From Paenibacillus sp. FSL W8-0426 (GTDB lineage Bacteria; Bacillota; Bacilli; Paenibacillales; Paenibacillaceae): 64,000 nucleotides of DNA. Made by a program: the position numbers and the translations under genes. The DNA lies in contig NZ_CP150203.1 of assembly GCF_037969725.1 (NCBI RefSeq), positions 5,348,001 to 5,412,000 on the forward strand, in the 5' to 3' direction. This document shows, in pieces, positions 26,808 through 36,143 of this stretch. The notes beneath the pieces were generated by a model. That model was not told the DNA's origin and did no database searches. It saw only the letters and a program-made list of their open reading frames with translations. Position 1 is the first letter of the stretch, and every line of letters starts with the position of its first letter.

Positions 26808-28514
26808 TTAGATGCTTTTAACCAGTTCAACCACTTGCTCAGCGGTTTGCATATCCAGTGCTTTGGCAGCAAGTTCCTGCATCTCGGCACGGGACAATTT
26901 CGTGATCTGACTGCGAGCTGGCAGAATGGAGGTTGCGCTCATGCTGAACTCATCCAGTCCAAGACCAAGCAGCAACGGAATTGCCGTTTCGTCTCCAGCC
27001 ATCTCTCCACACATGCCAGCCCATTTTCCTTCACGATGCGCCGCATCGATGACCATTTTGACCAAACGCAAAATAGCAGGATTGTATGGTTGGTACAGGT
27101 AAGAGACACGTTCGTTCATACGGTCAGCAGCCATGGTGTATTGAATCAGATCGTTCGTTCCGATACTGAAGAAATCAACCTCTTTGGCAAATTGATCCGC
27201 AAGAACTGCAGTCGAAGGGATTTCGACCATGATACCGAGTTGGATGCTGTCGGAAACAGCAATCCCTTCAGCTACCAGCTTGTCCTTCTCTTCGAGCAGG
27301 ACGGCTTTTGCTTCACGGAACTCGCCGAGCGTGGCGATCATCGGGAACATGATGCGCAGGTTCCCGTGCACGCTGGCGCGCAGCAAAGCACGAAGCTGTG
27401 TACGGAAAATATCTTGACGGTCCAGACACAGACGAATCGCGCGGAAGCCTAAGAATGGATTCATTTCTTTCGGCAGGTCAAGGTAAGGAAGCTCCTTGTC
27501 TCCACCGATGTCGAGCGTGCGGACAACGACAGGTTTGCCTTCCATTTTTTCGAGCACCGTTTTGTACGCATTGTACTGAACGTCCTCGGAAGGAAGTTTG
27601 TCTCTGCCCATGTACAGGAACTCGGTACGGTACAGGCCTACGCCTTCGCCGCCGTTTTCCAATACGCCGGCAACATCGTTTGGCGTACCGATGTTTGCCG
27701 CCAATTCAACGTGCACGCCATCCACCGTCACGGTTGGTTCGTCACGCAATTTTCTCCACTCGGCGCGTTGTGCGTCGTATTGTTCCTGTTTGGAACGATA
27801 CTCGGCGACTACGTCATCCGAAGGATTTACGAGCACATGTCCGTCCAGGCCGTCAACGATGATCAAATCACCGTGTTTGGCCTGGGTCAGGATGTCCTTG
27901 GTTCCCACAACCGCAGGAATTTCCAGGGAGCGTGCCATGATTGCCGAGTGGGACGTGCGTCCGCCAATGTTTGTGGCAAAGCCTTTAACATATTTGCGGT
28001 TCAACTGAGCCGTGTCGGAAGGCGTCAAATCCTCCGCAAGCACGATCACTTCCTCACTGATTTCGGCAGGGCTCATGAATTCGATGCCCAGCAGGTGGTT
28101 CAGCACACGCTTCGTTACGTCGCGCATGTCTGCTGCACGTTCCTGCAGGTAAGCACTTTTCATGTTTTCGAACATTTCGATAAATTGGGAAGCCGTTTCG
28201 TTCAATGCAAACTCTGCACTGACCATTTCCTCCGCAATTTTCGCTTTGACCGGATCAATCAGTTCCGGGTCGTTCAGAATGAGCAAATGCGAAGCGAAAA
28301 TTTCCGCTTTTTTCTCGCCAAGCTCTTGCATCGTGCGCTCTTTGATCGCTTCGAGCTCAGCTTGGGATTTCCCCAAAGCCGAGTCGAGTTTAGCGATCTC
28401 TGCGTCAACATCGGTAATTTGACGTTTCTCTACAGAGTAATCGGGATGCTCCAAGATAAACGCCTTGGCGATGGCAATGCCCGCCGAAGCAGCGATCCCG
28501 GAAACATTAAGCAT
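26808..28514 (-). CDS. ptsI: PTS phosphoenolpyruvate-protein phosphotransferase (Enzyme I)
   Basis: 568-aa cytosolic enzyme that starts the PTS cascade by phosphorylating HPr with PEP. The N-terminal HPr-binding domain is followed by the phospho-His site [21 protein letters not shown] (His near 190), then the PEP-binding TIM-barrel ([18 protein letters not shown] near 455; MCGEMAGD near 503). It overlaps the ptsH stop by 8 bp. A weak GGGG-AAA-CCCC hairpin lies just past its stop (about 26780-26795); I saw no strong terminator. Confidence 0.97.
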   Translation of the reverse strand: MLNVSGIAASAGIAIAKAFILEHPDYSVEKRQITDVDAEIAKLDSALGKSQAELEAIKERTMQELGEKKAEIFASHLLILNDPELIDPVKAKIAEEMVSAEFALNETASQFIEMFENMKSAYLQERAADMRDVTKRVLNHLLGIEFMSPAEISEEVIVLAEDLTPSDTAQLNRKYVKGFATNIGGRTSHSAIMARSLEIPAVVGTKDILTQAKHGDLIIVDGLDGHVLVNPSDDVVAEYRSKQEQYDAQRAEWRKLRDEPTVTVDGVHVELAANIGTPNDVAGVLENGGEGVGLYRTEFLYMGRDKLPSEDVQYNAYKTVLEKMEGKPVVVRTLDIGGDKELPYLDLPKEMNPFLGFRAIRLCLDRQDIFRTQLRALLRASVHGNLRIMFPMIATLGEFREAKAVLLEEKDKLVAEGIAVSDSIQLGIMVEIPSTAVLADQFAKEVDFFSIGTNDLIQYTMAADRMNERVSYLYQPYNPAILRLVKMVIDAAHREGKWAGMCGEMAGDETAIPLLLGLGLDEFSMSATSILPARSQITKLSRAEMQELAAKALDMQTAEQVVELVKSI

Positions 28515-28782
28515 GGATTTCGCCCAGCCCTTCGTTAACCATAACGTCAGTCAGTGCTTTAAGAGCGTCAGCAGCCTCATCGCCTTCGGAGATGATCGTG
28601 ATGGTGTCGCCTTGCTCCAGACCCAGGGAAAGAACGCCCAGGATGGATTTCAGGGTTACTTTTTTACCGTTAGCTTCTGCAAAGGATTCTGCGCCTTTGA
28701 ATTGGTTTGCTTTATTAACCAGGGCTGTCGCCGGGCGTGCGTGGATACCGTCTTCGTCTGTAATTCTGAATGTTTGTTGCAT
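28507..28782 (-). CDS. ptsH: Phosphocarrier protein HPr
   Basis: 91-aa PTS phosphocarrier. His14 in GIHARPAT accepts phosphate from Enzyme I; Ser46 in [11 protein letters not shown] is the HPrK site that makes HPr the CcpA corepressor, relevant to the cre sites elsewhere in this window. ATG 28782 is chosen because AAAGCGAG lies 9 nt upstream and the protein then starts like other HPrs (MQQTFRI). It lies 79 bp after ptsG and overlaps ptsI, so glucose induction through RAT read-through may also raise ptsHI. Confidence 0.97.
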   Translation of the reverse strand: MQQTFRITDEDGIHARPATALVNKANQFKGAESFAEANGKKVTLKSILGVLSLGLEQGDTITIISEGDEAADALKALTDVMVNEGLGEIHA

Positions 28783-28860
28783 TACAATCATCTCGCTTTC
28801 ATGAATTTGATTTAGGCATTGCATTATATTTACACTTGCTTGCCATCGTTGGGACAGTTC

Positions 28861-30915
28861 TTATTTTATCTCAATGATTGGCTGATCGCCAACTTTGAGC
28901 ACTCCACTCTTCTTGAGTGTTATCGTGGAGCCTTCTGGCAGGTTGGTGAAAATGACTGGAGAAATGATCGACGGAGCGTTTGCTTTTACATACTCCAGAT
29001 CCACTTCCATAATCGGCTGACCAGCAGATACCAGGTCACCTTCCTGAACCAGTACGTTGAAACCTTGACCTTTCAGTTTCACCGTATTGACACCTATATG
29101 AACAAGCACTTCTTTGCCGCCGTCGGACATAATGCCTACAGCGTGTTTGCTTGGAAATACATTAAATACTTTACCATACACTGGGGAGGTAATCGTTCCA
29201 TCATGCGGCAAAATAGCGAAACCGTCACCTGTCATTTTTTCAGAAAAGACCGGATCAGGCACGTTTGTAATATCAAGCAGTTCTCCGTTCACCGGCATGA
29301 CGATATCCTCTGGTACAATGCGCTCACCTTGCTCTCCTTGCGCCTTCTCCTCTTCAGGAGTTGGTTTAATTTCTTCCGCCGGAGCTGGTGCAGGCGTGCG
29401 TCCTGCAATGATATCCTGCATCTGTGATTTAATCGTATCGGAACGCGTTCCGAAGATGGCTTGAACATTATTACCCACTTCAAGCACACCAGATGCACCC
29501 AGTTGTTTCAAACGGTCTTTTTGCACATTCGATTTCTCATTTACTTCAATCCGCAAGCGAGTAATACATGCATCCAGATGTTTAATGTTTTCCTTGCCGC
29601 CAAAGGCTTCAAGGATGTTATGCGGCAAATCGTCCGTGGAACCTGAAGAGCCACTGGATGAGGATTCAGCAGATGCTTCTTCACGTCCAGGCGTTTTGAG
29701 TTTGAACTTGCGAATGATGAATCGGAAACCGAAATAGTAGATCACAGCAAGAATCAAACCAACGATGATAACGTTCCACCATGGCGTGCGGTTTGGAATG
29801 ATACCAAAGATCAGGAAGTCAATGAAACCGCCTGAGAAGGTCATCCCGATTTTGACATTAAGCAGCTGCATCGTCATGAACGATAAACCCGCAAAGATAC
29901 AGTGTACAGCAAACAAAATCGGTGCAACGAACAGGAACGAGAACTCCAGCGGCTCTGTAATCCCTGTCAGGAATGATGTCAGTGCAGCTGAACCCATGAT
30001 ACCAGCAACATATTTTTTATGTTCAGGCCTTGCTTCATGGTACATCGCAAGTGCGGCTGCTGGCAAACCGAACATCATGAACGGGAATTTACCGACTTGG
30101 AACGTCCCGGCAGTCAGCGCAACGCCGTCACGCAGCTGGCTGAAGAAAATCTTTTGGTCTCCGCGAATGACTTCACCCGCTTTGTTCACATACTCTCCGA
30201 ACTCAAACCAGAATGGGGAGTAGAAAATGTGATGCAGCCCGAACGGAATCAGTGACCGTTCTACTACACCGAAGATGAAGGCCGACAGCGTCGGGCTTGT
30301 ATCAACCATGAAGTGAGAAACGGCATTTAATCCATTCTGAATTGGAGGCCAGATGACCACGAGCAGCAACCCGAGCAGCAGGGAAACTACCGAAGTGACA
30401 ATTGGAACAAAACGTTTACCCGCGAAAAATCCAAGGTAAGACGGCAGTTCAATTTTAAAGAAACGATTGTAGCACAGTGCTGCGATGATACCGACAATGA
30501 TACCTCCAAATACCCCTGTGCTTAAAGTTGGAATACCCAGGATACTCGCATAACCTGGCACATTGCCAATCATGGCAGGTGTAACACCTACGGCAGAGCC
30601 CAAAGTTACGTTCATGACCAGATAACCGATGATGGCTGCAAGTCCTGCAACGCCTTCACCTCCAGCCAGCCCGACGGCTACGCCGACCGCAAACAGCAAT
30701 GCCAGATTATCAAATACGATCTGACCTGCGTTCATCATGATGGTTGCAATTGAGTTTACCCAAGGGGTATCGAGCGCAGTAACATATTGCAGGAAATCCG
30801 GATTTACCAGCATGTTACCAATTCCGAGCAGCAAACCTGCGGCTGGCAGAATCGCTACAGGCAGCATGAGAGCTTTACCTACTCTTTGCAATACACCAAA
30901 AAGCTTTTTAAACAT
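28861..30915 (-). CDS. ptsG: PTS glucose-specific EIICBA transporter
   Basis: 684-aa membrane transporter importing and phosphorylating glucose. EIIC occupies residues 1-390 (start MFKKLFGVLQRVGKALMLPV, with FGLPAAALAMYHEA), EIIB about 425-500 with Cys about 449 in DACITRLRIEV, and EIIA about 535-684 with the active His about 605 in VLVHIGVNTVKLKGQGF. Domain order and the upstream glcT/RAT element favour glucose over N-acetylglucosamine. The order glcT-ptsG-ptsH-ptsI is as in Bacillus. Confidence 0.94.
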   Translation of the reverse strand: MFKKLFGVLQRVGKALMLPVAILPAAGLLLGIGNMLVNPDFLQYVTALDTPWVNSIATIMMNAGQIVFDNLALLFAVGVAVGLAGGEGVAGLAAIIGYLVMNVTLGSAVGVTPAMIGNVPGYASILGIPTLSTGVFGGIIVGIIAALCYNRFFKIELPSYLGFFAGKRFVPIVTSVVSLLLGLLLVVIWPPIQNGLNAVSHFMVDTSPTLSAFIFGVVERSLIPFGLHHIFYSPFWFEFGEYVNKAGEVIRGDQKIFFSQLRDGVALTAGTFQVGKFPFMMFGLPAAALAMYHEARPEHKKYVAGIMGSAALTSFLTGITEPLEFSFLFVAPILFAVHCIFAGLSFMTMQLLNVKIGMTFSGGFIDFLIFGIIPNRTPWWNVIIVGLILAVIYYFGFRFIIRKFKLKTPGREEASAESSSSGSSGSTDDLPHNILEAFGGKENIKHLDACITRLRIEVNEKSNVQKDRLKQLGASGVLEVGNNVQAIFGTRSDTIKSQMQDIIAGRTPAPAPAEEIKPTPEEEKAQGEQGERIVPEDIVMPVNGELLDITNVPDPVFSEKMTGDGFAILPHDGTITSPVYGKVFNVFPSKHAVGIMSDGGKEVLVHIGVNTVKLKGQGFNVLVQEGDLVSAGQPIMEVDLEYVKANAPSIISPVIFTNLPEGSTITLKKSGVLKVGDQPIIEIK

Positions 30916-30968
30916 CGCGTCGTATTCTTCCTTTCATGTGAGTATGTCGTGATGCAAGCAAGGGAACA

Positions 30969-31066
30969 CAAAAAAGGCATGAACTAATAAAGTGAACTGT
31001 GCCTACCTTGGGGTATAGCATACCCTTAAAAAGGTAGAACAATCACACTCTAATTAACTCATGCCT
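30969..31066 (-). terminator. ptsG leader terminator controlled by GlcT
   Basis: On the minus strand AGGCATGAGTTAA (31054-31066) pairs over 13 bp (two G-U) with TTAGTTCATGCCT (30975-30987), enclosing a second hairpin (GGGTATGCTATACCC within CTACCTT..AAGGTAG). T6 follows. The 5' arm overlaps the RAT. Confidence 0.85.
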
Positions 31067-31081
31067 GATCGAGTCAGTAAC
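31053..31081 (-). promoter_or_regulatory. RAT antiterminator site for GlcT
   Basis: The minus strand carries GTGTTACTGA, CGATCAGGCATGAG and TTAATTAG in series, the pattern of the ribonucleic antiterminator of ptsG. It overlaps the terminator 5' arm, so RAT folding stabilised by GlcT and terminator folding exclude each other. Confidence 0.85.
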
Positions 31082-31121
31082 ACGTCGCTTATGTTTATTC
31101 AGTTGCTTGATTACGGTCACC

Positions 31122-31150
31122 ATTGTAGCATCACTTTGGACGCATTGCAA
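31122..31150 (-). promoter_or_regulatory. SigA promoter of ptsG
   Basis: Minus strand TTGCAA (31145-31150), 17-bp spacer, TACAAT (31122-31127), about 35 nt before the RAT. Confidence 0.8.
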
Positions 31151-31196
31151 GCCTTTACAGAAAAAACGTTATTCCGGTGTTATTTCAGAGCTTATT

Positions 31197-32048
31197 TTAC
31201 TGATTTTCTTCTTTCCGCTGGTTCAGCCGCTGAAGATGTATCGTTAAGTAGCCAACTTCTGCCGGATAAACAGGCAGCTTTAGTCGTTGCTCCATCACTT
31301 TGGTCAGCTTCCATGCAAGCGAGTACATTTCGGGATACTCCAATTTGAGTAGGGAATCCAGCTTGTGAAGCTCCTCCACTTTATCTCCGCGACGTATACG
31401 CTCAAGGGCAAACCGTAGATGCGTTAACAGACGGGAATAATCCAATGATTGCGTTTCAAAAGAATAATCCAGCTGGTCTGCGACCAGATTCACCAGATCC
31501 GTAATTAACTGCGAATGCTGCCGCACCTGGGAGATGTTCTGGTTTGTCATCGCGCTATAAATATGCAGCGCAATAAATCCGATTTCATCCCTTCCCAAAT
31601 CTACGCCCATTTTGTCCTTGATCAGCCTGACGGCATACTCGCCCATCCGAAACTCTTCAGGGTATATCTCCCGGGTTTCGTACAGGAACGGATTTTGAAT
31701 AACGATGCCCTGTTCCTTGCGCTTCAACGCAAAAGAAATATGATCCGTGAGCGCGATATGAATATGCTCGTTCAACGGCGCGTCCGCTCGCTCTGAAATA
31801 TACGTAACCAACTCGTTAATGATCTCGATCAACGCCTCGTCCACTTGCGGAAGAAGCTGCTTATATTGCTCCTGCTCTTGCTGGTTCTTCAAAATGAACA
31901 TTTTCTCCACAGCCATCAGCGGAAGGATATCGCCTGTTTTTCGGTTAAAGCCTATGCCCTTGCCGATGACGACGACCTCACCATGTTCGGGATGCTGTGC
32001 AATGATTACATTATTGTTCAGGGCTTTGGCTACGTGTAGGCCGCTCAA
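31197..32048 (-). CDS. glcT: PtsGHI operon antiterminator GlcT (BglG family)
   Basis: 283-aa RNA-binding antiterminator. The co-antiterminator domain is at residues 1-60 (VAKALNNNVIIA, GKGIGFNRKTGD), PRD1 at about 65-170 with the conserved His in EHIHIALTDHI, and PRD2 at about 175-283. In the absence of glucose, phosphorylation by the glucose EII inactivates GlcT; when active it binds the RAT at 31053-31081. TTG 32048 is preferred because GAGGTG lies 6 nt upstream; the GTG at 32057 falls within that RBS. Confidence 0.92.
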   Translation of the reverse strand: MSGLHVAKALNNNVIIAQHPEHGEVVVIGKGIGFNRKTGDILPLMAVEKMFILKNQQEQEQYKQLLPQVDEALIEIINELVTYISERADAPLNEHIHIALTDHISFALKRKEQGIVIQNPFLYETREIYPEEFRMGEYAVRLIKDKMGVDLGRDEIGFIALHIYSAMTNQNISQVRQHSQLITDLVNLVADQLDYSFETQSLDYSRLLTHLRFALERIRRGDKVEELHKLDSLLKLEYPEMYSLAWKLTKVMEQRLKLPVYPAEVGYLTIHLQRLNQRKEENQ

Positions 32049-32132
32049 TGTTCGCACCTCTTTTTATCAAACCGTCTTGATTCTTCCGATAGTCGATTGC
32101 AATGTCTTTTCATACATGAAATAAAAAGAACG

Positions 32133-32164
32133 AAAAAACACCCGGCGCGGGCAAACCACGCCGG
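32133..32164 (-). terminator. Terminator of the floT operon
   Basis: GC-rich stem CCGGCG..CGCCGG (32142-32164) followed on the minus strand by a T6 tract (32133-32138). Confidence 0.7.
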
Positions 32165-32234
32165 ACGTCTCGCTTAAAAAGTAACAAAATTTCGCTTCAA
32201 GGTCAATAGAGCTGCCTTACGGCACAAGCATTCC

Positions 32235-33761
32235 CTACTCTTCCGTTCCCGCTTTATTCAAAATGGTGTCTGTTGGCGATGCTGCCACAGCAACCGGCGT
32301 CGCTGTTTTGGGCTTGGTTAACCCCTGAATCAGCTGCTCCACATCGATGCCGGACACGCTCTTAAGCATTTCCGGCGCAGTCGCCATCAATTCGGTGACA
32401 TAATTGCTCACGCGAGCTGCACCTTCGCCTTTGCCTGTATCCACGACCGTCAACTTGTCAATGGAAGAGATCGGTTCCGCAATTTTGCCGGCAAGCTCAG
32501 GCAGCATTTTGACGATGATGTCCAATACCGCGGCTTCGCCAAACTTCTGGAACGCCTCGGCCAGCTTTTCTTTGGCTTCCGCTTCGGCAAGACCTCGCAG
32601 ACGGATAACCTCGGCATCCGCCGAACCTTTTGCCAGTTCGGCATCAGCCACGGCCTGACCTTCAAGCCGCTTCTGCTCGGCCGTTGCCTTGGCCTGCGTC
32701 TCGATCGAATACTGCACCGCATCCGCTTCGCGCATTCGTTTTGCCTTGTCGGCTTCGGCAGCCTGCTCGACGGCGTAACGGTCCGCCTCGGCCTTTTTCT
32801 TCACTTCCGCGTCGTATTGCTTCTCACGAACCATGATTTCTTTCGCCTGCAGGTCGATTTCCCGTTCTTTCCGAACCAATTCAACCTTCATCTGCTCTTC
32901 AACCACCGTTTGTTTCGCCCGGGCTTCCTGAATGTGGTAGGCCTGGTCGGCTTCTGCTCTAGCTGTATCCTGATCTCGTTTAAACGCCGCCACTTTCAGC
33001 TCTTTATCCTTTTCGGCTTCCGCAATGTTCGTATCGCGCAGCAGTTCCGCCTTTTGTCCCTGCTCTTCCGCGTTGGCCTTCTGAATTCTGGCATCTCTGA
33101 CGGCCTCAGCCTCGGCAATCTCGGCATCCCGTTTCACGGCAGCGATTCTTGGCTTACCGAGCGCATCCAGGTAACCCTGCTTGTCGCGGACGTCTTTAAT
33201 GGTGAATGACACGATTTGCAGACCCATCTTCTTCAGATCTCTTGCTGCCACGCCCTGAACCTCCTGCGCAAAACGATCACGGTTCCGATAGACCTCTTCC
33301 ACCGTCATTGTGCCCAGGATGGCACGCAGATGCCCTTCAAGCACTTCCTGTGCTTCCCCGCGCAGCGCTTCCACCGGTTTGCCGATAAACTGCTCGGCTG
33401 CCGTCGCCACGTCCTCGACCGAACTTCCTACCTTGATGATCGCGACGCCGTCCGCAAGAACGGGCACCCCTTGCTCGGTATAAACTTCCGGCGTGGTTAC
33501 GTCGAGCTTGTGGGACAGCAGCGAGATGAACTCGGACTGCTGAAAGACCGGCCAAATAAATGCACCGCCGCCGCGCACGATTTTGATTTTCCTGCCGGAT
33601 TCGTCCTCGGATATATTTTTGTTGCCCAAAAATGAACCGGTTACAATCATCGCTTCATCCGGACCCACCGTTTTGTATCTGGCCCAGAACGCAAGACCCA
33701 AAATCAAAATCACGCCGACAACAATCGCGGGAACCAACAGCACTTCCATATCCAGAGTCAT
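32235..33761 (-). CDS. floT: Flotillin-like protein FloT (YuaG)
   Basis: 508 aa. One N-terminal membrane segment (about 7-26), an SPFH/Band-7 domain (about 30-200), then a long Ala/Glu/Lys-rich coiled coil with repeated AEA..A motifs (about 215-400) and a C-terminal oligomerisation region. Flotillins organise functional membrane microdomains. GGGGAGAG is 7 nt before the ATG. The NfeD-like gene immediately upstream is the classic partner (YuaF). Confidence 0.96.
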   Translation of the reverse strand: MTLDMEVLLVPAIVVGVILILGLAFWARYKTVGPDEAMIVTGSFLGNKNISEDESGRKIKIVRGGGAFIWPVFQQSEFISLLSHKLDVTTPEVYTEQGVPVLADGVAIIKVGSSVEDVATAAEQFIGKPVEALRGEAQEVLEGHLRAILGTMTVEEVYRNRDRFAQEVQGVAARDLKKMGLQIVSFTIKDVRDKQGYLDALGKPRIAAVKRDAEIAEAEAVRDARIQKANAEEQGQKAELLRDTNIAEAEKDKELKVAAFKRDQDTARAEADQAYHIQEARAKQTVVEEQMKVELVRKEREIDLQAKEIMVREKQYDAEVKKKAEADRYAVEQAAEADKAKRMREADAVQYSIETQAKATAEQKRLEGQAVADAELAKGSADAEVIRLRGLAEAEAKEKLAEAFQKFGEAAVLDIIVKMLPELAGKIAEPISSIDKLTVVDTGKGEGAARVSNYVTELMATAPEMLKSVSGIDVEQLIQGLTKPKTATPVAVAASPTDTILNKAGTEE

Positions 33762-33828
33762 TCCGCATCTCTCCCCTTCTCGTTGTAAATGGTAATCAAT
33801 ACTACATCATACGCGCTAAACCCCTGTG

Positions 33829-34359
33829 TTACTTAAGTACATCCTCTTCCCATTCGGACACACGCAGCACGCCATCCGATATGTCTACTACAACGACACG
33901 CGCCCCAGCCGCAATGGGGCGATGTTCGAAGCTCGATGCGGTATGGATCGTATTGCCCGAGGCAATGCGTATCATGACTTCCCCGAAACCCTTTTCCGGC
34001 ACGGGAATCGTGATCTCGCCGATCTTTCCCGCCAGTTCCTGCATGGAGAAACCGATGGACACCTCACTGTTGCGGCTCGGCTTAATATAAGCAAAGAACA
34101 CCAGCATGGCTGCAGCGACTCCGATCAACAGGGCCAGAATCAAGGCGGCCATCGTACTTACCGAGCTGTAACGCGTCAGCATGATTCCCGCCCCGCCAAA
34201 AGCAGTAATGGAACCAGCCAGTACAACCGGTTTGAAAATATCAACGCCCGGAAACTCGAAAGCACCATCCAGCAAACCATCAATCAGATCTCCCAGTATC
34301 AGGCTGACGACCGCAAATATCGCTCCCCCGATCAAACACCCCCAATAAATCGACTCCAT
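33829..34359 (-). CDS. yuaF: NfeD-like membrane protein (YuaF)
   Basis: 176 aa. Three or so membrane segments (about 6-24, 48-65, 70-97) are followed by a soluble OB-fold NfeD domain (IGEITIPVPEKGFGEVMIRIASGNTIHTA...). It is co-transcribed with floT, 67 bp upstream, as in B. subtilis yuaF-floT, and is thought to help stabilise flotillin microdomains. ATG 34359 is selected because GGGGAGG lies 7 nt upstream; the frame is open 11 codons further without an RBS. Confidence 0.9.
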   Translation of the reverse strand: MESIYWGCLIGGAIFAVVSLILGDLIDGLLDGAFEFPGVDIFKPVVLAGSITAFGGAGIMLTRYSSVSTMAALILALLIGVAAAMLVFFAYIKPSRNSEVSIGFSMQELAGKIGEITIPVPEKGFGEVMIRIASGNTIHTASSFEHRPIAAGARVVVVDISDGVLRVSEWEEDVLK

Positions 34360-34509
34360 CCCTTTACCTCCCCTCTTCTGCTGCAACTCCATTTCGATAG
34401 ATGACTTTCCTCATGTAAATAAATACGTACCAAATCCGGATATGTTTCAAAATCTTCCCTCTTTTGTCTTGAGCGCCCGTTATTGGGCATGATCGCATTC
34501 AAAGCATGC

Positions 34510-34548
34510 AAAAAAGCCGTAAAGCTCCCCGCTGGGGAACCTTACGGC
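34510..34548 (-). terminator. Terminator of the alcohol dehydrogenase gene
   Basis: GCCGTAA stem with an inner CTCCCC..GGGG hairpin and a T6 tract on the minus strand, about 30 bp past the stop. Confidence 0.8.
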
Positions 34549-34579
34549 CCAAATCTGAAATGAAACGATCCATATAGGC

Positions 34580-35743
34580 TTACAGAGATGCCTTGTAGAT
34601 GGATACAACATCCTCACGCTGCAGCTTTTTGAAGTTGCCGAAAGGACCAAACAGCATCGCTTTGTCAGCCATAACATCGATTTTGCTGTCATCGATATCA
34701 TAATCGGCCAAACGGCTAGGCGCTCCGATGGAGGTCCAGAATTGACGAAGAGCTTCAATGCCTTCCTCTGCAACCTGCTTGTCCGATTTCCCTTCCGGAT
34801 TCACGCCGAATACGTTGACCGCCAAACGTTTGAAGCGATCCACTTTGACGTCGATATTATGCTTCATCCAGTGCGGGAACAGGATCGCCAGACCGCCGCC
34901 ATGCGGAATATCATACACGGCCGACACGGCATGCTCGATATTGTGAGTCGCCCAATCGCCTGCAAGGCCCATGTTGAGCACGCCGTTGAGAGCCATCGTA
35001 CCGCAGTACAGAATGGTCTCGCGCAGTTCATAGTTTTCGAGATCTTCGATGAGGCGAGGGGCCGCATCCATCACAGTGCGCAGAATCGTTTCGCAGAAAC
35101 CGAGCTGCACGGGCGTGTTTTCATCCAGATGGAAATAATGCTCGAGCACGTGGGACATCATGTCGACCATGCCGTAAACGGTTTGGTCACGAGGCACCGA
35201 ATACGTATTCACCGGGTCGAGAATGGAGAACGTAGGGAAAGAAACCGGGCTGCCCCATCCCAGTTTTTCTTGGGTATCCTGATTCGTGATGACGGAACCC
35301 GAGTTCATTTCCGATCCGGTAGCCGCCATGGTCAGAATCGTTCCGAGCGGGAGAGCGTCTTTCGCGACGGCTTTGCGTGCTGCAAAATCCCACATGTCCC
35401 CTTCGTATTTGGCGCCTACTGCGATCGCTTTGGCACAGTCGATGACACTGCCGCCGCCGACAGCAAGGATCAGTTCGATATCGTTCGTTTTGCACAGATC
35501 CACGCCTTTATGCACGGTTGCGAGACGAGGGTTCGGTTCAACGCCAGCCAGTTCGGTCACTTCTGCACCGATTTCGTTAAGCAGGCCGATCACTTGGTCA
35601 TACAACCCGTTGCGTTTGATACTGCCGCCGCCATAAACCAGCAGAACGCGTTTGCCATACTTCGGAACTTCGGTTTTCAGCGTTTCAACTTGGCCCTTGC
35701 CAAAAATCAGGCGGGTCGGGTTATAAAATTGAAAAGTTTTCAT
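34580..35743 (-). CDS. Iron-containing alcohol dehydrogenase, NADH/NADPH butanol dehydrogenase type (YugJ-like)
   Basis: 387-aa group III alcohol dehydrogenase reducing aldehydes to alcohols. It starts [17 protein letters not shown]. The nucleotide-binding [12 protein letters not shown] lies near 95, and metal ligands are expected in the [17 protein letters not shown] and [10 protein letters not shown] segments (about 195-275), as in BdhA/BdhB. ATG 35743 follows GGAGG with 10-nt spacing; upstream in-frame codons have no RBS. It is monocistronic with its own promoter and terminator. The physiological substrate is not known. Confidence 0.9.
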   Translation of the reverse strand: MKTFQFYNPTRLIFGKGQVETLKTEVPKYGKRVLLVYGGGSIKRNGLYDQVIGLLNEIGAEVTELAGVEPNPRLATVHKGVDLCKTNDIELILAVGGGSVIDCAKAIAVGAKYEGDMWDFAARKAVAKDALPLGTILTMAATGSEMNSGSVITNQDTQEKLGWGSPVSFPTFSILDPVNTYSVPRDQTVYGMVDMMSHVLEHYFHLDENTPVQLGFCETILRTVMDAAPRLIEDLENYELRETILYCGTMALNGVLNMGLAGDWATHNIEHAVSAVYDIPHGGGLAILFPHWMKHNIDVKVDRFKRLAVNVFGVNPEGKSDKQVAEEGIEALRQFWTSIGAPSRLADYDIDDSKIDVMADKAMLFGPFGNFKKLQREDVVSIYKASL

Positions 35744-35789
35744 ATCTATGTCGCCTCCAGAGGAATTTGATGTTTTCAGCGCAACCCCC

Positions 35790-35818
35790 ATTATAATACC
35801 CTATATCTATGAAAACAA
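35790..35818 (-). promoter_or_regulatory. SigA promoter of the alcohol dehydrogenase gene
   Basis: Minus strand TTGTTT (35813-35818), 17-bp spacer, TATAAT (35790-35795). Confidence 0.7.
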
Positions 35819-36081
35819 ATATATATATACCTATGCTCGATCGTAAATTTGCTTTATGGTCCTAAACGAATTTCAATGGAGACATGCTTCACAAACAGCT
35901 TTGTTAGTGTAACCTTTCACGGACTGGATTATGAAGGATTCCAATCAGAATACCTTAATCGCAATGATACTTTATCCCCTTTTCATTATACATTGCGGAA
36001 TATCGCAATTCCATGTTTTGCCTACGGGAAGAGCACCGGGTTTTGAAATTGGTTTCGCAGGCGATGCGGAAGCATATAAAT
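35819..36081. other. Intergenic, no gene seen
   Basis: AT-rich gap between the adh promoter and the galT terminator. The only longer plus-strand frame (35849-36046) lacks a ribosome binding site and resembles nothing I recognise. No structured RNA was recognised. Confidence 0.5.
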
Positions 36082-36121
36082 AAGAATGGACCCTGCCTCC
36101 CGGGAGACTGGATCCATTCTT
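36082..36121 (-). terminator. Terminator of the galKET operon
   Basis: Outer stem AAGAATGGA/TCCATTCTT with an inner CTCCCGGGAG palindrome, just past the galT stop; the minus strand continues TTATTTATA. Confidence 0.65.
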
Positions 36122-36143
36122 CAACCCTTCTTTAACGAACAAA

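Noticed and set aside
35849..36046. 65-codon plus-strand frame between adh and galT
   Set aside because: No RBS, no similarity I recognise, and low-complexity AT-rich context.
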